A stretch of DNA of 47,859 nt, taken from assembly GCA_045536965.1 (NCBI GenBank), contig JAZSON010000001.1, forward strand, positions 1 through 47,859, written 5' to 3'. The translations under genes and the position numbers were made by a program. This document shows positions 28,492-36,696 of this stretch, piece after piece (within the stretch, counting starts at the first letter, position 1; every line of letters starts with the position of its first letter). The notes beneath the pieces are model-generated. The model was not told where the DNA came from and searched no databases. It saw nothing but the letters and a program-made list of their open reading frames with translations. Source of the DNA: UBA5448 sp045536965. GTDB lineage: Bacteria > Bacillota > Clostridia > Oscillospirales > SIG627.

Positions 28492-30210
28492 ATGCTGAAA
28501 ACGCTCCATCTTGAAAACTTTGCCCTATTCAAAAAGGCTGATTTTGAGCCAAAGGGACGGTTTTGCGCCATCACGGGTGAAACAGGCGCGGGTAAAACCC
28601 TTCTTTTGGAGGCCATCAAGCTTTTAGCGGGCGGCCGCACCGCGCCCCAATTTATCCGACACGGGGAGGATACCTGCCGACTCTCGGCTGTTTTTTCTCC
28701 CCTTTCAAAAAAACAAATCGATTCTTTAAAAGAACTTTCCCTGCTGGATGACGAGGAGGAAGAAGCCGAACTTTGGATCAACCGTACCATCACGGCCGAC
28801 GGCAAAACCAAAATCCTCATCAACGGACGCCCCGCTACCCTGACCATTCTGCGTCAGGTCATGGCTGATCTTTTGGAAATCCAATCCCGCGGCGATACCG
28901 AATCGCTTTGCAAAGAAGAAAATCACATTGAATACCTGACCCGCTTTGCCTCGGGCGAACAGGCATTGGAGGAATACAAGAGCGCCTACGCCGCCTACCG
29001 TTCTGCCTCGGCATCCTACAAAAGCTGTAAGGAAAACCTGCGCGAAGCCAAAGAAAAGCAAGAGCTTTTCAAAATGCAGCTTGACGATTTAAAATCGGCG
29101 CAACTGAAAGCAGGCGAGGAAGAAAAGCTGACCAAAAGACGGGATGTTTTAAAAAATGCCGCCAAGCTTTCCTCCACCCTCACGCGCGCCCTCCAAGCCT
29201 TCGGGTGCGGTGAAAAATCGGGAGCGGTCGATTTTGCATTTGAAGCCAAGGATGCGCTGGATACCCTGAGCGAGCTGATCCCCGATATTGCAAATGTCTC
29301 TGCCCGCGTGGGCGACATTGCGTATGAACTGGAATCTCTCCGCGACGATGTCAAAAAGCTTGCGGGGGATGTCGGTGAAAACGCCGAGGATGAGCTCAAC
29401 CGCATCGAAGAACGGCTTTTTACCCTCCGTCAAATTGCCCGCCGCTACGGCGGTACGGTGGAAAGCGCCATGGAAAAGCAGGCGTATTTGGAAAAACAGC
29501 TTTCTTTGCTGGATGACGGCGAAGCGAGCGCCGAAACCTTAAAGCAGGTGCGTCTTGCCGCCTACAAGGAAGCGGTCAAAAAGGGCGAAATACTTTCAAG
29601 CATCCGAAAAGAGGGAGCGCGCAAGCTGACCGATGCCCTCCACGAAGAACTTGCCGCCCTCGATCTTGAAAACATGCGCTTTTCGGTTTCCATCACCCCT
29701 GCCGTGATCCTCTCTCCCGATAAAGACGGCACGGGGCAAAAAACACTTTTAAATCTAAAGCCCGACGGCATCGACAACGTCTCTTTCCGCATCATTGCCA
29801 ACCGCGGCGAGAGTGAAAAATCCTTGGCGGAAACCGCCTCTGCAGGCGAAGCTGCCCGTCTGATGCTCGCCCTGCGTACCCTTTTGGCCTTATCCTTTGA
29901 CCGCGATCTTTTGATCCTCGATGAAATCGACAGCGGCGTTTCGGGTAAGACTGCCAAAAAGATCGGCGAGACACTCAAAAAGCTTTCCGCCACCGTCTCG
30001 GTTCTTTCCATCACCCACTCGGCGCAGGTGGCATCCTCGGCCGACGATCACCAAACCGTCAAAAAAGACATTACCCCCGACGGCCGTACCGAAAGCCGCA
30101 TCTGCCCCCTTGCGGGCGAAGAGCGCGTTTTGGAACTTGCCCGCATACTCGGCGGCATCACGGTCACGCAAGCCTCCCTTGACAATGCGCGCGCGTTGTT
30201 ATACAATTAA
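28492..30210 (+). CDS. recN: DNA repair protein RecN
   Basis: 572 residues of SMC-like architecture. An N-terminal ATPase lobe has HLENFALFKK and Walker A GETGAGKTL. Two long coiled-coil stretches (about 160-370) flank a central turn. A C-terminal lobe has EAARLMLALRTL and Walker B LLILDEIDSGVSGK, then the SITHSAQVASSAD switch. RecN holds DNA ends together during double-strand-break repair. The order dxs-tlyA-nadK-recN is standard for Firmicutes except that argR, usual between nadK and recN, is absent. Only 11 bases separate it from nadK. Confidence 0.95.
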   Translation: MLKTLHLENFALFKKADFEPKGRFCAITGETGAGKTLLLEAIKLLAGGRTAPQFIRHGEDTCRLSAVFSPLSKKQIDSLKELSLLDDEEEEAELWINRTITADGKTKILINGRPATLTILRQVMADLLEIQSRGDTESLCKEENHIEYLTRFASGEQALEEYKSAYAAYRSASASYKSCKENLREAKEKQELFKMQLDDLKSAQLKAGEEEKLTKRRDVLKNAAKLSSTLTRALQAFGCGEKSGAVDFAFEAKDALDTLSELIPDIANVSARVGDIAYELESLRDDVKKLAGDVGENAEDELNRIEERLFTLRQIARRYGGTVESAMEKQAYLEKQLSLLDDGEASAETLKQVRLAAYKEAVKKGEILSSIRKEGARKLTDALHEELAALDLENMRFSVSITPAVILSPDKDGTGQKTLLNLKPDGIDNVSFRIIANRGESEKSLAETASAGEAARLMLALRTLLALSFDRDLLILDEIDSGVSGKTAKKIGETLKKLSATVSVLSITHSAQVASSADDHQTVKKDITPDGRTESRICPLAGEERVLELARILGGITVTQASLDNARALLYN

Positions 30211-30240
30211 ATTGTTTTCTTTTAAGAAAGGAGAAAATGT

Positions 30241-31266
30241 ATGTTAAAAGTAGGACTCGTCGGCTTTGGCGGCATCGCAAGAATACATAAACGCGCTTAT
30301 GAAGCCATCATGCAGGAAAAGGATCCTAATGTAAAATTGGTATCCATCTTTGATATCAACGCCTCCCAATTCACCAAAAACATCAGCATCAACATCGCTT
30401 CCGATGGGGGCAACGATCTGTCTGCCTATCATCTGTACGACAATTTGGACGAGATGCTCGAAAAAGAACAGCTCGATTTTCTGGATGTCTGCGTTCCCAC
30501 CTTCCTCCACTGCGAAACGGTCTGCAATCTTCTCTCCAAGGGCTACAACGTCTATTCCGAAAAGCCCATGGCCCTCTCCTTTGAAGAGGCCGACAGAATG
30601 ATTGCGGCGAGAAACGCATCGGGCAAACACCTTCTCATCGGTCACCTCCTCCGTTTCACCGACATCAACCAATACGTCAAGAAAATGATCGACGATAAGA
30701 CCTACGGCAAAGTGATCGATGCCGAATTCCACCGTCTGTCCCAACCCCCGCGCTGGAATCCTTGGCTTTTGAATGCCGATAAATCGGGTGGCTGTATCCT
30801 TGATATGCACATGCACGACATCGACCTTGCCCGCTTCTTCTTCGGCGATCCCAAAGCGGTTTCCACCCACTCGGTCAATGTTTTCACCCGCTTTGACACC
30901 AACCATACCACCCTCATTTACGATGGCTTCACCGCCCACGCCGTCGGCGACTGGGCCCTTTCGGACAACTTCCCATTCCAATCGGGATACCGCATCTCGC
31001 TGGAAAAAGCAACGATTATATTAGACGGCGACAATCTGACCGTCATCCCCTGCGAGGGAGAAAGCTTTACCCCCGAAACAAACAACAACGACGGTGTGCT
31101 CGGCGCCATCCGCTATTTTAGCGATATGCTGGAAAACGGAAAGAAAAACACCCTCAATTCCTCCCGTTCATCGGCGCAGACCATCTGGCTGGTCAGCCGC
31201 ATGATCGAATCGGCAGAAAACGGAGGCAAACAGATCGACACCGCCGATATGCCGTATAAAAATTAA
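30241..31266 (+). CDS. Gfo/Idh/MocA-family oxidoreductase
   Basis: 341 residues, ATG 30 bases after the recN stop with AAAGGAG upstream. An N-terminal Rossmann fold starts with VGLVGFGGIARIHKRAYEA. The family's YSEKPMAL (EKP) motif lies near residue 110, and the C-terminal catalytic part has GHLLRFTDINQYVKK and GGCILDMHMHDIDLARFFFG with paired Asp/His. Such enzymes oxidise or reduce sugars, inositols or related compounds with NAD(P). Possibly co-transcribed with recN; a terminator follows. Confidence 0.9.
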   Translation: MLKVGLVGFGGIARIHKRAYEAIMQEKDPNVKLVSIFDINASQFTKNISINIASDGGNDLSAYHLYDNLDEMLEKEQLDFLDVCVPTFLHCETVCNLLSKGYNVYSEKPMALSFEEADRMIAARNASGKHLLIGHLLRFTDINQYVKKMIDDKTYGKVIDAEFHRLSQPPRWNPWLLNADKSGGCILDMHMHDIDLARFFFGDPKAVSTHSVNVFTRFDTNHTTLIYDGFTAHAVGDWALSDNFPFQSGYRISLEKATIILDGDNLTVIPCEGESFTPETNNNDGVLGAIRYFSDMLENGKKNTLNSSRSSAQTIWLVSRMIESAENGGKQIDTADMPYKN

Positions 31267-31274
31267 ATCCATCC

Positions 31275-31310
31275 AAAAAGCAGATGTAGGTGCATCTGCT
31301 TTTTCTTTTC
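31275..31310 (+). terminator. Terminator after the Gfo/Idh/MocA gene
   Basis: AAAAAGCAGATG and CATCTGCTTTTTCTTTT: 12-bp A/T-flanked stem with a 6-base loop and T-rich end. Confidence 0.9.
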
Positions 31311-31335
31311 TACCATGTTACATGGTTTATATACC

Positions 31336-31363
31336 GTAGGGGCGATTCTCAAATCGCCCCTAG
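31336..31363. repeat. GTAGGGGCGATT palindromic repeat
   Basis: GTAGGGGCGATT and AATCGCCCCTA form a near-perfect 11-bp inverted repeat. Its ends match the GTAGGGG/CCCCTAC ends inside the composite repeats near 10.6 and 11.6 kb. Confidence 0.65.
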
Positions 31364-31396
31364 CATACCAAACCCTAAAAAAACCTTACGGGCGAT

Positions 31397-31882
31397 TTAT
31401 GCATCCTCACACTTTTCGCCGCGGGCAACGGCGGCGCCAAAAAAGACATTCGTGTCATACGTTTTTGGCATTTGCCTTCTACTCTCCTCTTCTCTATATG
31501 TATTATTATATAGATAGAAATTTTTCGGGTTCCCATTCGGGTTCCCACTCGGGTTCCCACTCGGCTTCCCATTCGGTATGCCGTAGGGAAAAGCGCTCGG
31601 CTGATCAAACAGACACATTTTGATGCTTGCAGTGTGGGTCGCCTCATGGATTTTAAACGCCACCAACCCCTGCGCACTTAAAATATTACGGGCGGTATAG
31701 TACTGCTTTTGTGTTAGGCCCGTTCCCGCTTTGATGGAAGCAACCGGCAAACAAAATTCTCTCTTTAACCCCACCGCGTTGCTTTCATGCAAAAGATAAA
31801 GATACAAAACTTTGGCATTGGCAGACAGCGCCAACCCGTTGGATACCCGCCAAAAACGATTGATCTCACTAATATAAGTCAT
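31397..31882 (-). CDS. Replication-initiator-like winged-helix protein with Gly-Asn-Pro repeats
   Basis: About 161 residues from the ATG at 31882, which has a better-placed GGGGGG than the ATG two codons upstream. The N-terminal 80 residues (TYISEINRFWRV, SANAKVLYLYLLHESNA, GLTQKQYYTARNILSAQGLV) look like the helix-turn-helix domain at the start of phage/plasmid replication proteins and DnaD-like proteins. It then has four direct (S/N)GNP-type repeats coded by 12-bp DNA repeats, and a short Arg/Glu-rich end. The usual helicase-loader part is missing, so it may be a truncated element gene. Function unproven. Confidence 0.65.
   Translation of the reverse strand: MTYISEINRFWRVSNGLALSANAKVLYLYLLHESNAVGLKREFCLPVASIKAGTGLTQKQYYTARNILSAQGLVAFKIHEATHTASIKMCLFDQPSAFPYGIPNGKPSGNPSGNPNGNPKNFYLYNNTYREEESRRQMPKTYDTNVFFGAAVARGEKCEDA
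31526..31573. repeat. Four tandem 12-bp repeats inside a coding region
   Basis: CGGGTTCCCATT, CGGGTTCCCACT twice and CGGCTTCCCATT in a row, encoding GNP-containing tetrapeptides on the minus strand. Confidence 0.9.
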
Positions 31883-31949
31883 TTCCATCCCCCCTTTTTT
31901 TTAACATCCTATCACCCAATGGCCGTGAAATATACTGACAAATTCACTC

Positions 31950-31978
31950 TTGAAATAAATATAAATGTATGGTATAAT
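31950..31978 (+). promoter_or_regulatory. Promoter of the GyrB/ParE-like gene
   Basis: TTGAAA (31950-31955), 17 bases, TATAAT (31973-31978) preceded by ATGG. Confidence 0.8.
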
Positions 31979-32021
31979 GAATTGGTATTGTGTACAATAT
32001 ATCGTGTCGAAAGGGATTATC

Positions 32022-34091
32022 ATGGTTCAAAAAGGGAAAACAGCTTATTCCGATCAATCCATCAAATCTTTAAAAGGTGCAGACCGCGTCCGTAAAAGAC
32101 CCGCCGTTATTTTCGGTTCGGACGGACTGGAGGGCTGCCAACATTCGGTATTTGAGATCATCTCCAACTCCATCGATGAATCCCGCGAGGGGTACGGTCG
32201 CGAGATCAACGTCACCTATTTTGCCGACCGCTCCATTCAGGTGGAGGACTTCGGGCGGGGCGTACCGCTCGATTGGAATGAAAAAGAAAAGCGCTTTAAC
32301 TGGGAACTGGTCTTTTGCGAACTGTACGCCGGCGGTAAATACGACAACCAGGACGGCGGCGCTTATGAATTTTCACTGGGTCTGAACGGTCTCGGCGCCT
32401 GCTCCACCCAGTACAGCTCGGAATTTATGCACGTCACCTCCTACACCAACCATACCAAATACACCATTTCGTTTGCCAAGGGTGAACCCAAGGGCAAACT
32501 CAACAAAGAAGATTGGCCGAAAAAAAGAACGGGCACCGTCATCCATTGGAAGCCCGATCTTGAGGTCTTTACCGACATCGACATGCCCGCCTCCTACTTC
32601 ATCTCGGTCTGCAAAAAGCAGGCAGTGGTCAACGCGGGACTTGTCATCAATCTCGCCCTTGAAAATCCCGACAAAACATGGGACAGACAGACATTTTGCT
32701 ATGAAAACGGCATCCTCGACTATGTCCGCGAGCTGGCAGGACTAAACGAAAGTGTCGAGGAAACCGAAGAAGAAAATCTCCCCATGGAGGGGGAAGAACC
32801 CGTCGAAAAGGTTTCCCGCGTCCCCCTTTCGGCCCCCATGCTTTGGACTGCCGAAAGAACAGGCGCCGACCGCGCCGACATGAAGCCTTATAAGCTTCTT
32901 ATAAACGCCGCCGTCTGCTTTACAAACTACGGACAGCGCATCGAATATTACCACAACTCAAGCTTTCTTGAGCATGGCGGCAGCCCCGACAAGGCCGCCC
33001 GCACCGCTTTTGTCAAGGCGCTTGACACCTACATGCGCAGCAACAATAAGTATGGCAAAACCGAGCAGAAGATCACATTCCCCGATGTTGAAGACTGTCT
33101 GATTCTGGTCACTTCTTCTTTCTCCAACCAAACGTCATACGCCAACCAGACCAAAAAAGCCATCACAAACACTTTCATTGCCGAAGCAATGACCGAGTTT
33201 TTCCTCCAACGTTTAGAGGTGTTTTTCGCCGAAAATCCCGCCATTGCCGACAAGATCGTCGCGCAGGTACTCATCAACAAGAGAAGCCGCGAGGATGCCG
33301 AATCGGCGCGTTTGAATCTGAAAAAGAAGCTCTCTGCCCCCATCGACGTGGCCAACAACGTGGAAAAATTCGTCGGCTGCCGCAGCAAAGACCCCGCGCT
33401 CCGCGAGCTTTACATCGTGGAGGGAGACTCGGCTCTGACCTCCTGTAAACTAGGTCGAAACGCCGATTTTCAGGCCATCATTCCCGTCCGCGGCAAAACC
33501 CTCAACTGCTTAAAAGCGGGATACGACCGTATCTTTAAAAGCGACATCATCGTCGATCTGTTAAAAGTCATCGGCTGCGGTGTGGAAATCAAAACCAAAT
33601 CCAATAAGCTTTTGGCCGAATTTTCACTCGACCAACTCAAATGGAGCAAGATCATTCTTTGTACCGATGCCGATGAAGACGGCTTCCAGATCCGCGCCCT
33701 GCTTTTGACCCTCTTTTACCGCCTCCTTCCCACCCTCATCCGCGAAGGCAGGGTCTACATCGCCGAATCTCCCCTTTACGAGATCAACTGCGGCAAGGAA
33801 ACAAAATTTGCCTACAACGAAGCCGAAAAAACCAAAATCCTCGAGAGCTTCGGCGACAAGAAGTACACCATCCAGCGCTCCAAGGGTTTGGGTGAAAACG
33901 AACCCGACATGATGTGGCTGACCACCATGAACCCCGAAACGAGACGTCTTTTGCGTATCATGCCCGAGGACGAGGACGAAACCTACCGCATGTTCCATGT
34001 TCTTTTAGGCAATGATACCGATGACATCGCCGCCCGTAAGCGCTTTATCAGCGAAAAAAGCCGGTTCTATTACAATCCGGCCGATCTTTGA
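32022..34091 (+). CDS. Type II DNA topoisomerase ATPase subunit, GyrB/ParE-like
   Basis: 689 residues from the ATG at 32022 with AAAGGG upstream; a longer frame to 31965 starts before the transcription start. The GHKL ATPase has IISNSIDESREG, VEDFGRGVPLD and LGLNGLGACSTQY. A transducer domain follows, with an unusual acidic insert around ETEEENLPMEGEEP. The Toprim domain carries YIVEGDSALTSCK and CTDADEDGFQIRALLL (catalytic Glu and DxD) and then RSKGLGENEPDMMW. It can hydrolyse ATP and bind the metal for cleavage but needs a GyrA/ParC-type partner, which is not within the window. Divergent from ordinary GyrB. Confidence 0.9.
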   Translation: MVQKGKTAYSDQSIKSLKGADRVRKRPAVIFGSDGLEGCQHSVFEIISNSIDESREGYGREINVTYFADRSIQVEDFGRGVPLDWNEKEKRFNWELVFCELYAGGKYDNQDGGAYEFSLGLNGLGACSTQYSSEFMHVTSYTNHTKYTISFAKGEPKGKLNKEDWPKKRTGTVIHWKPDLEVFTDIDMPASYFISVCKKQAVVNAGLVINLALENPDKTWDRQTFCYENGILDYVRELAGLNESVEETEEENLPMEGEEPVEKVSRVPLSAPMLWTAERTGADRADMKPYKLLINAAVCFTNYGQRIEYYHNSSFLEHGGSPDKAARTAFVKALDTYMRSNNKYGKTEQKITFPDVEDCLILVTSSFSNQTSYANQTKKAITNTFIAEAMTEFFLQRLEVFFAENPAIADKIVAQVLINKRSREDAESARLNLKKKLSAPIDVANNVEKFVGCRSKDPALRELYIVEGDSALTSCKLGRNADFQAIIPVRGKTLNCLKAGYDRIFKSDIIVDLLKVIGCGVEIKTKSNKLLAEFSLDQLKWSKIILCTDADEDGFQIRALLLTLFYRLLPTLIREGRVYIAESPLYEINCGKETKFAYNEAEKTKILESFGDKKYTIQRSKGLGENEPDMMWLTTMNPETRRLLRIMPEDEDETYRMFHVLLGNDTDDIAARKRFISEKSRFYYNPADL

Positions 34092-34094
34092 TCT

Positions 34095-34691
34095 ATGGAC
34101 GGATACAAAACGGTGTGCCGCAGAGCAACGGCCACCTTCACCGAAAAAAAGAGTATCTTCACAGGCTACATCGCCCCCATCGACACGGTGGACGAGGCGC
34201 AGGCCTTTATTAAAGAGATCTCATCCAAAAATGACACCGCTACCCACAACGTTTACGCCTACATTGACCGCGGCGGTTCTGCCGTGCGTTGCTCAGATGC
34301 GGGCGAACCGAAAGGAACAGCAGGTATGCCCGTTTTGGAAGTATTAAAGCGGGAAGAACTGTTTGGCGTTGTCTGTGTGGTTTCCCGTTGGTTTGGCGGC
34401 ATTTTATTAGGAGCGGGCGGACTTGTCCGCGCCTACGCCCATTCTGCCAAGTTGGTGCTCGATGAAGCGGGAACCGAAATACTCTACCCTTGGAAAAAAT
34501 TCGCCTTCACCCTCCCCTACGCCCTTTACGAAAAGGTGCTGTACGATCTGCCCCGCATGGGCTGCGAGATTGTGCATACCTCGTTTAGCGAACGTGTCTC
34601 CATGGCGGTCAGCATCCGCGAGGATCAGGCCCCCCGACTCGGTCGGTATTTGACCGAAATTTCGGCCGGAAGCATTACGGCAGAAGGATAA
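34095..34691 (+). CDS. yigZ: YigZ/IMPACT-family protein
   Basis: 198 residues, ATG three bases after the preceding stop with no clear ribosome site, suggesting coupling. Typical features are ATFTEKKSIFTGYIAPIDTV, HNVYAYI, SDAGEPKGTAGMPVLEVL and VSRWFGGILLGAGGLVRAYA. A DUF1949-type ferredoxin-like C-terminal domain then runs to the end. The family is conserved and linked to translation or stress, but its biochemical role is not settled. The gene lies in a run with the GyrB/ParE-like gene and a membrane protein gene. Confidence 0.92.
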   Translation: MDGYKTVCRRATATFTEKKSIFTGYIAPIDTVDEAQAFIKEISSKNDTATHNVYAYIDRGGSAVRCSDAGEPKGTAGMPVLEVLKREELFGVVCVVSRWFGGILLGAGGLVRAYAHSAKLVLDEAGTEILYPWKKFAFTLPYALYEKVLYDLPRMGCEIVHTSFSERVSMAVSIREDQAPRLGRYLTEISAGSITAEG

Positions 34692-34695
34692 AAAC

Positions 34696-35625
34696 ATGAT
34701 AAATCAACCCAACTCCAACAAAAAGATCATCAAAAATCTTCACATCACCTATTTGGTTTTAGCCACCATACTCGCGTCGGTCATTTTGGCTATCTACCGT
34801 ATTTTGATTTTACCGTCGGCGGAAAATTTTAACATACAGTCTTTTTCCACCTCGAGCGGTTGCCGCGCTTTCAATATTGTGCTGGTTCTTTTGATCCTCA
34901 TAATTTTCACCCTCCGTTTCGTTCTTCGTTTCCCGTCGGGTGAATCTTCGGGACGGCATTACCGCCGCGATCTGCCCGGCAAATCAAGCGATACGGTTCA
35001 TATCCCGCTCCACGCGGTGCGCCCCCCTCTCCCAAAACCGTTTATGCCGAAAAGCATCCGCCTTTTCAATTTTCTTTTGGCCATCACCTCGAGCGTTTGC
35101 ACCGTTGACGTGTTTGTGCAAGCCGCCCGCGCCACCAATGTTGTCTTTTTCTATTACCTCTTGGCCATCGGTTGCGCCTGCAACGCCGCCTACTTTTTTT
35201 ACATCAGCCGCGTCAAACAAAAGTGTGTGCCGGGCATGCTCTATCTTGCGCTCATCCCCGTGATTTGGAATGCGCTTCGCTTGCTTGAAATCTTCATCCG
35301 CGTTTCAACCTACGCATCGGCAGGCTTCCATACCTCCAACCTGCTCTCCGCCTGCGCCATCACACTCTTCTTCTTATATGAAGCCAGAATGTATCTGCCC
35401 GAACGCCGTCAGTGGAAGCCCGAGCAACACTTTATCTTCGCCTGCATCTCCATCCTTGCCCTCGGCGCCGATCTCATCCCCCGCATCTATTCGGTTATTT
35501 TTCTTCACTACGCCGACCAGCAGTTATATTTTGCCCTCTACGATCTTGTGCTTCTCGCATCCATCGCCCAGCGGCTGATGGTTCCCATTACCCGACATAA
35601 CCTCCCCCCCTCCGACAACCGATAA
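34696..35625 (+). CDS. Hypothetical multi-pass membrane protein
   Basis: 309 residues, ATG at 34696 with AAGGA at proper distance, four bases past the yigZ stop. It has about seven or eight hydrophobic segments: two before residue 80, a cytoplasm-like basic and Pro-rich loop (FPSGESSGRHYRRDLPGKSS region), then further helices to the C-terminus. No transporter or enzyme motif is seen. I do not recognise the family. Last gene of the run; a shared terminator follows. Confidence 0.75.
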   Translation: MINQPNSNKKIIKNLHITYLVLATILASVILAIYRILILPSAENFNIQSFSTSSGCRAFNIVLVLLILIIFTLRFVLRFPSGESSGRHYRRDLPGKSSDTVHIPLHAVRPPLPKPFMPKSIRLFNFLLAITSSVCTVDVFVQAARATNVVFFYYLLAIGCACNAAYFFYISRVKQKCVPGMLYLALIPVIWNALRLLEIFIRVSTYASAGFHTSNLLSACAITLFFLYEARMYLPERRQWKPEQHFIFACISILALGADLIPRIYSVIFLHYADQQLYFALYDLVLLASIAQRLMVPITRHNLPPSDNR

Positions 35626-35629
35626 ACAT

Positions 35630-35658
35630 AAAAAACGACCGAAATTCGGTCGTTTTTT
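35630..35658. terminator. Bidirectional terminator between converging gene runs
   Basis: AAAAACGACCGAA and TTCGGTCGTTTTTTT: perfect stem with A and T flanks, between the membrane protein gene (plus) and galE (minus). Confidence 0.92.
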
Positions 35659-35661
35659 TCA

Positions 35662-36681
35662 TTAGTCTTCGTATCCGTTGGGATTGTTTTTGGCCCACAT
35701 CCAGGAATCTCGGCACATATCATCGAGATTTCTTTTCGCCTTCCAGCCCAAAATTTTTTCGGCCTTACTCGGGTCGGAATAAGAGGATGCCACATCCCCC
35801 GGACGACGGGGATCGATGACGTAGGGAATCTTGACACCGCTTTCCTTTTCAAAGGCACGCACCAGATCAAGAACCGAATAACCGCTACCCGTACCGAGGT
35901 TAAAGTCTTCGCAGCCCGTCATGCCCAAAGAATATTCCACAGCCGCCACATGTCCCTCGGCCAGATCGCAAACATGAATATAATCCCGCACACCCGTGCC
36001 ATCGGGAGTATCGTAATCGTCACCAAAAACATGGAGACAATCCCGCTTGCCGACTGCCACCTGCAAAAGATAGGGCATCAGATTGTTGGGAATACCGCTC
36101 GGCGCTTCGCCGATTCTACCACTTTCATGGGCGCCGATGGGATTAAAATACCGAAGGAGCACCACCGAAAGGGATTTGTCGGCAGTGGCGGCATCACGGA
36201 AGATCAGCTCACCGAAATACTTAGTCCAACCGTAAGGATTGGTGCATCTTCCTACCTCGGCAACCTCCGAAACGGGCACAACATCGGGAACGCCGTACAC
36301 GGTGGCAGAGGAAGAAAAGACCACGCTTTTTACCCCAAACTTTTCCATCACCTTTAAAAGATTGATGGTGCAACCAAGATTGTTCTGATAATATCTTATG
36401 GGGTCTCTGACCGATTCTCCGACCGCTTTCAAGCCCGCCAAATGAATGACGGCATCGATGGGCGAGTCGGCAAAAACAGCGGTAAGAGCCGCTTCATCGG
36501 CAACATCCACAGAAAACATCTTAACCTTTTTTCCGCCCAGCTCTTCGATGCGGGATACTACGGCAGGGGTACTGTTTAAAAAATTATCCGCAAGCACAAC
36601 CTCATGCCCCGCTTTTAAGAGAGCAACGGCAATATGTGAGCCAAGGTATCCCGTACCGCCTGTAAGCAAAACTTTTGACAT
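35662..36681 (-). CDS. galE: UDP-glucose 4-epimerase
   Basis: 339 residues, the normal length. Extended SDR with VLLTGGTGYLGSHIAVALL (NAD site), IHLAGLKAVGES, the catalytic SSSATVYG and YGWTK, LRYFNPIGAH and RPGDVASSYSDPSKAEKILG near the end. It interconverts UDP-glucose and UDP-galactose, or the N-acetyl forms, supplying sugars for the glycosyltransferases upstream. The ATG at 36681 follows AAGGAG. It is the last gene of a six-gene minus-strand operon and ends at the bidirectional terminator. Confidence 0.95.
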   Translation of the reverse strand: MSKVLLTGGTGYLGSHIAVALLKAGHEVVLADNFLNSTPAVVSRIEELGGKKVKMFSVDVADEAALTAVFADSPIDAVIHLAGLKAVGESVRDPIRYYQNNLGCTINLLKVMEKFGVKSVVFSSSATVYGVPDVVPVSEVAEVGRCTNPYGWTKYFGELIFRDAATADKSLSVVLLRYFNPIGAHESGRIGEAPSGIPNNLMPYLLQVAVGKRDCLHVFGDDYDTPDGTGVRDYIHVCDLAEGHVAAVEYSLGMTGCEDFNLGTGSGYSVLDLVRAFEKESGVKIPYVIDPRRPGDVASSYSDPSKAEKILGWKAKRNLDDMCRDSWMWAKNNPNGYED

Positions 36682-36696
36682 CTTAATCTCCTTTAT

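Noticed and set aside
30244..30981. 245-codon minus-strand frame opposite the Gfo/Idh/MocA gene
   Set aside because: It is the mirror of a conserved enzyme with intact cofactor and catalytic motifs.
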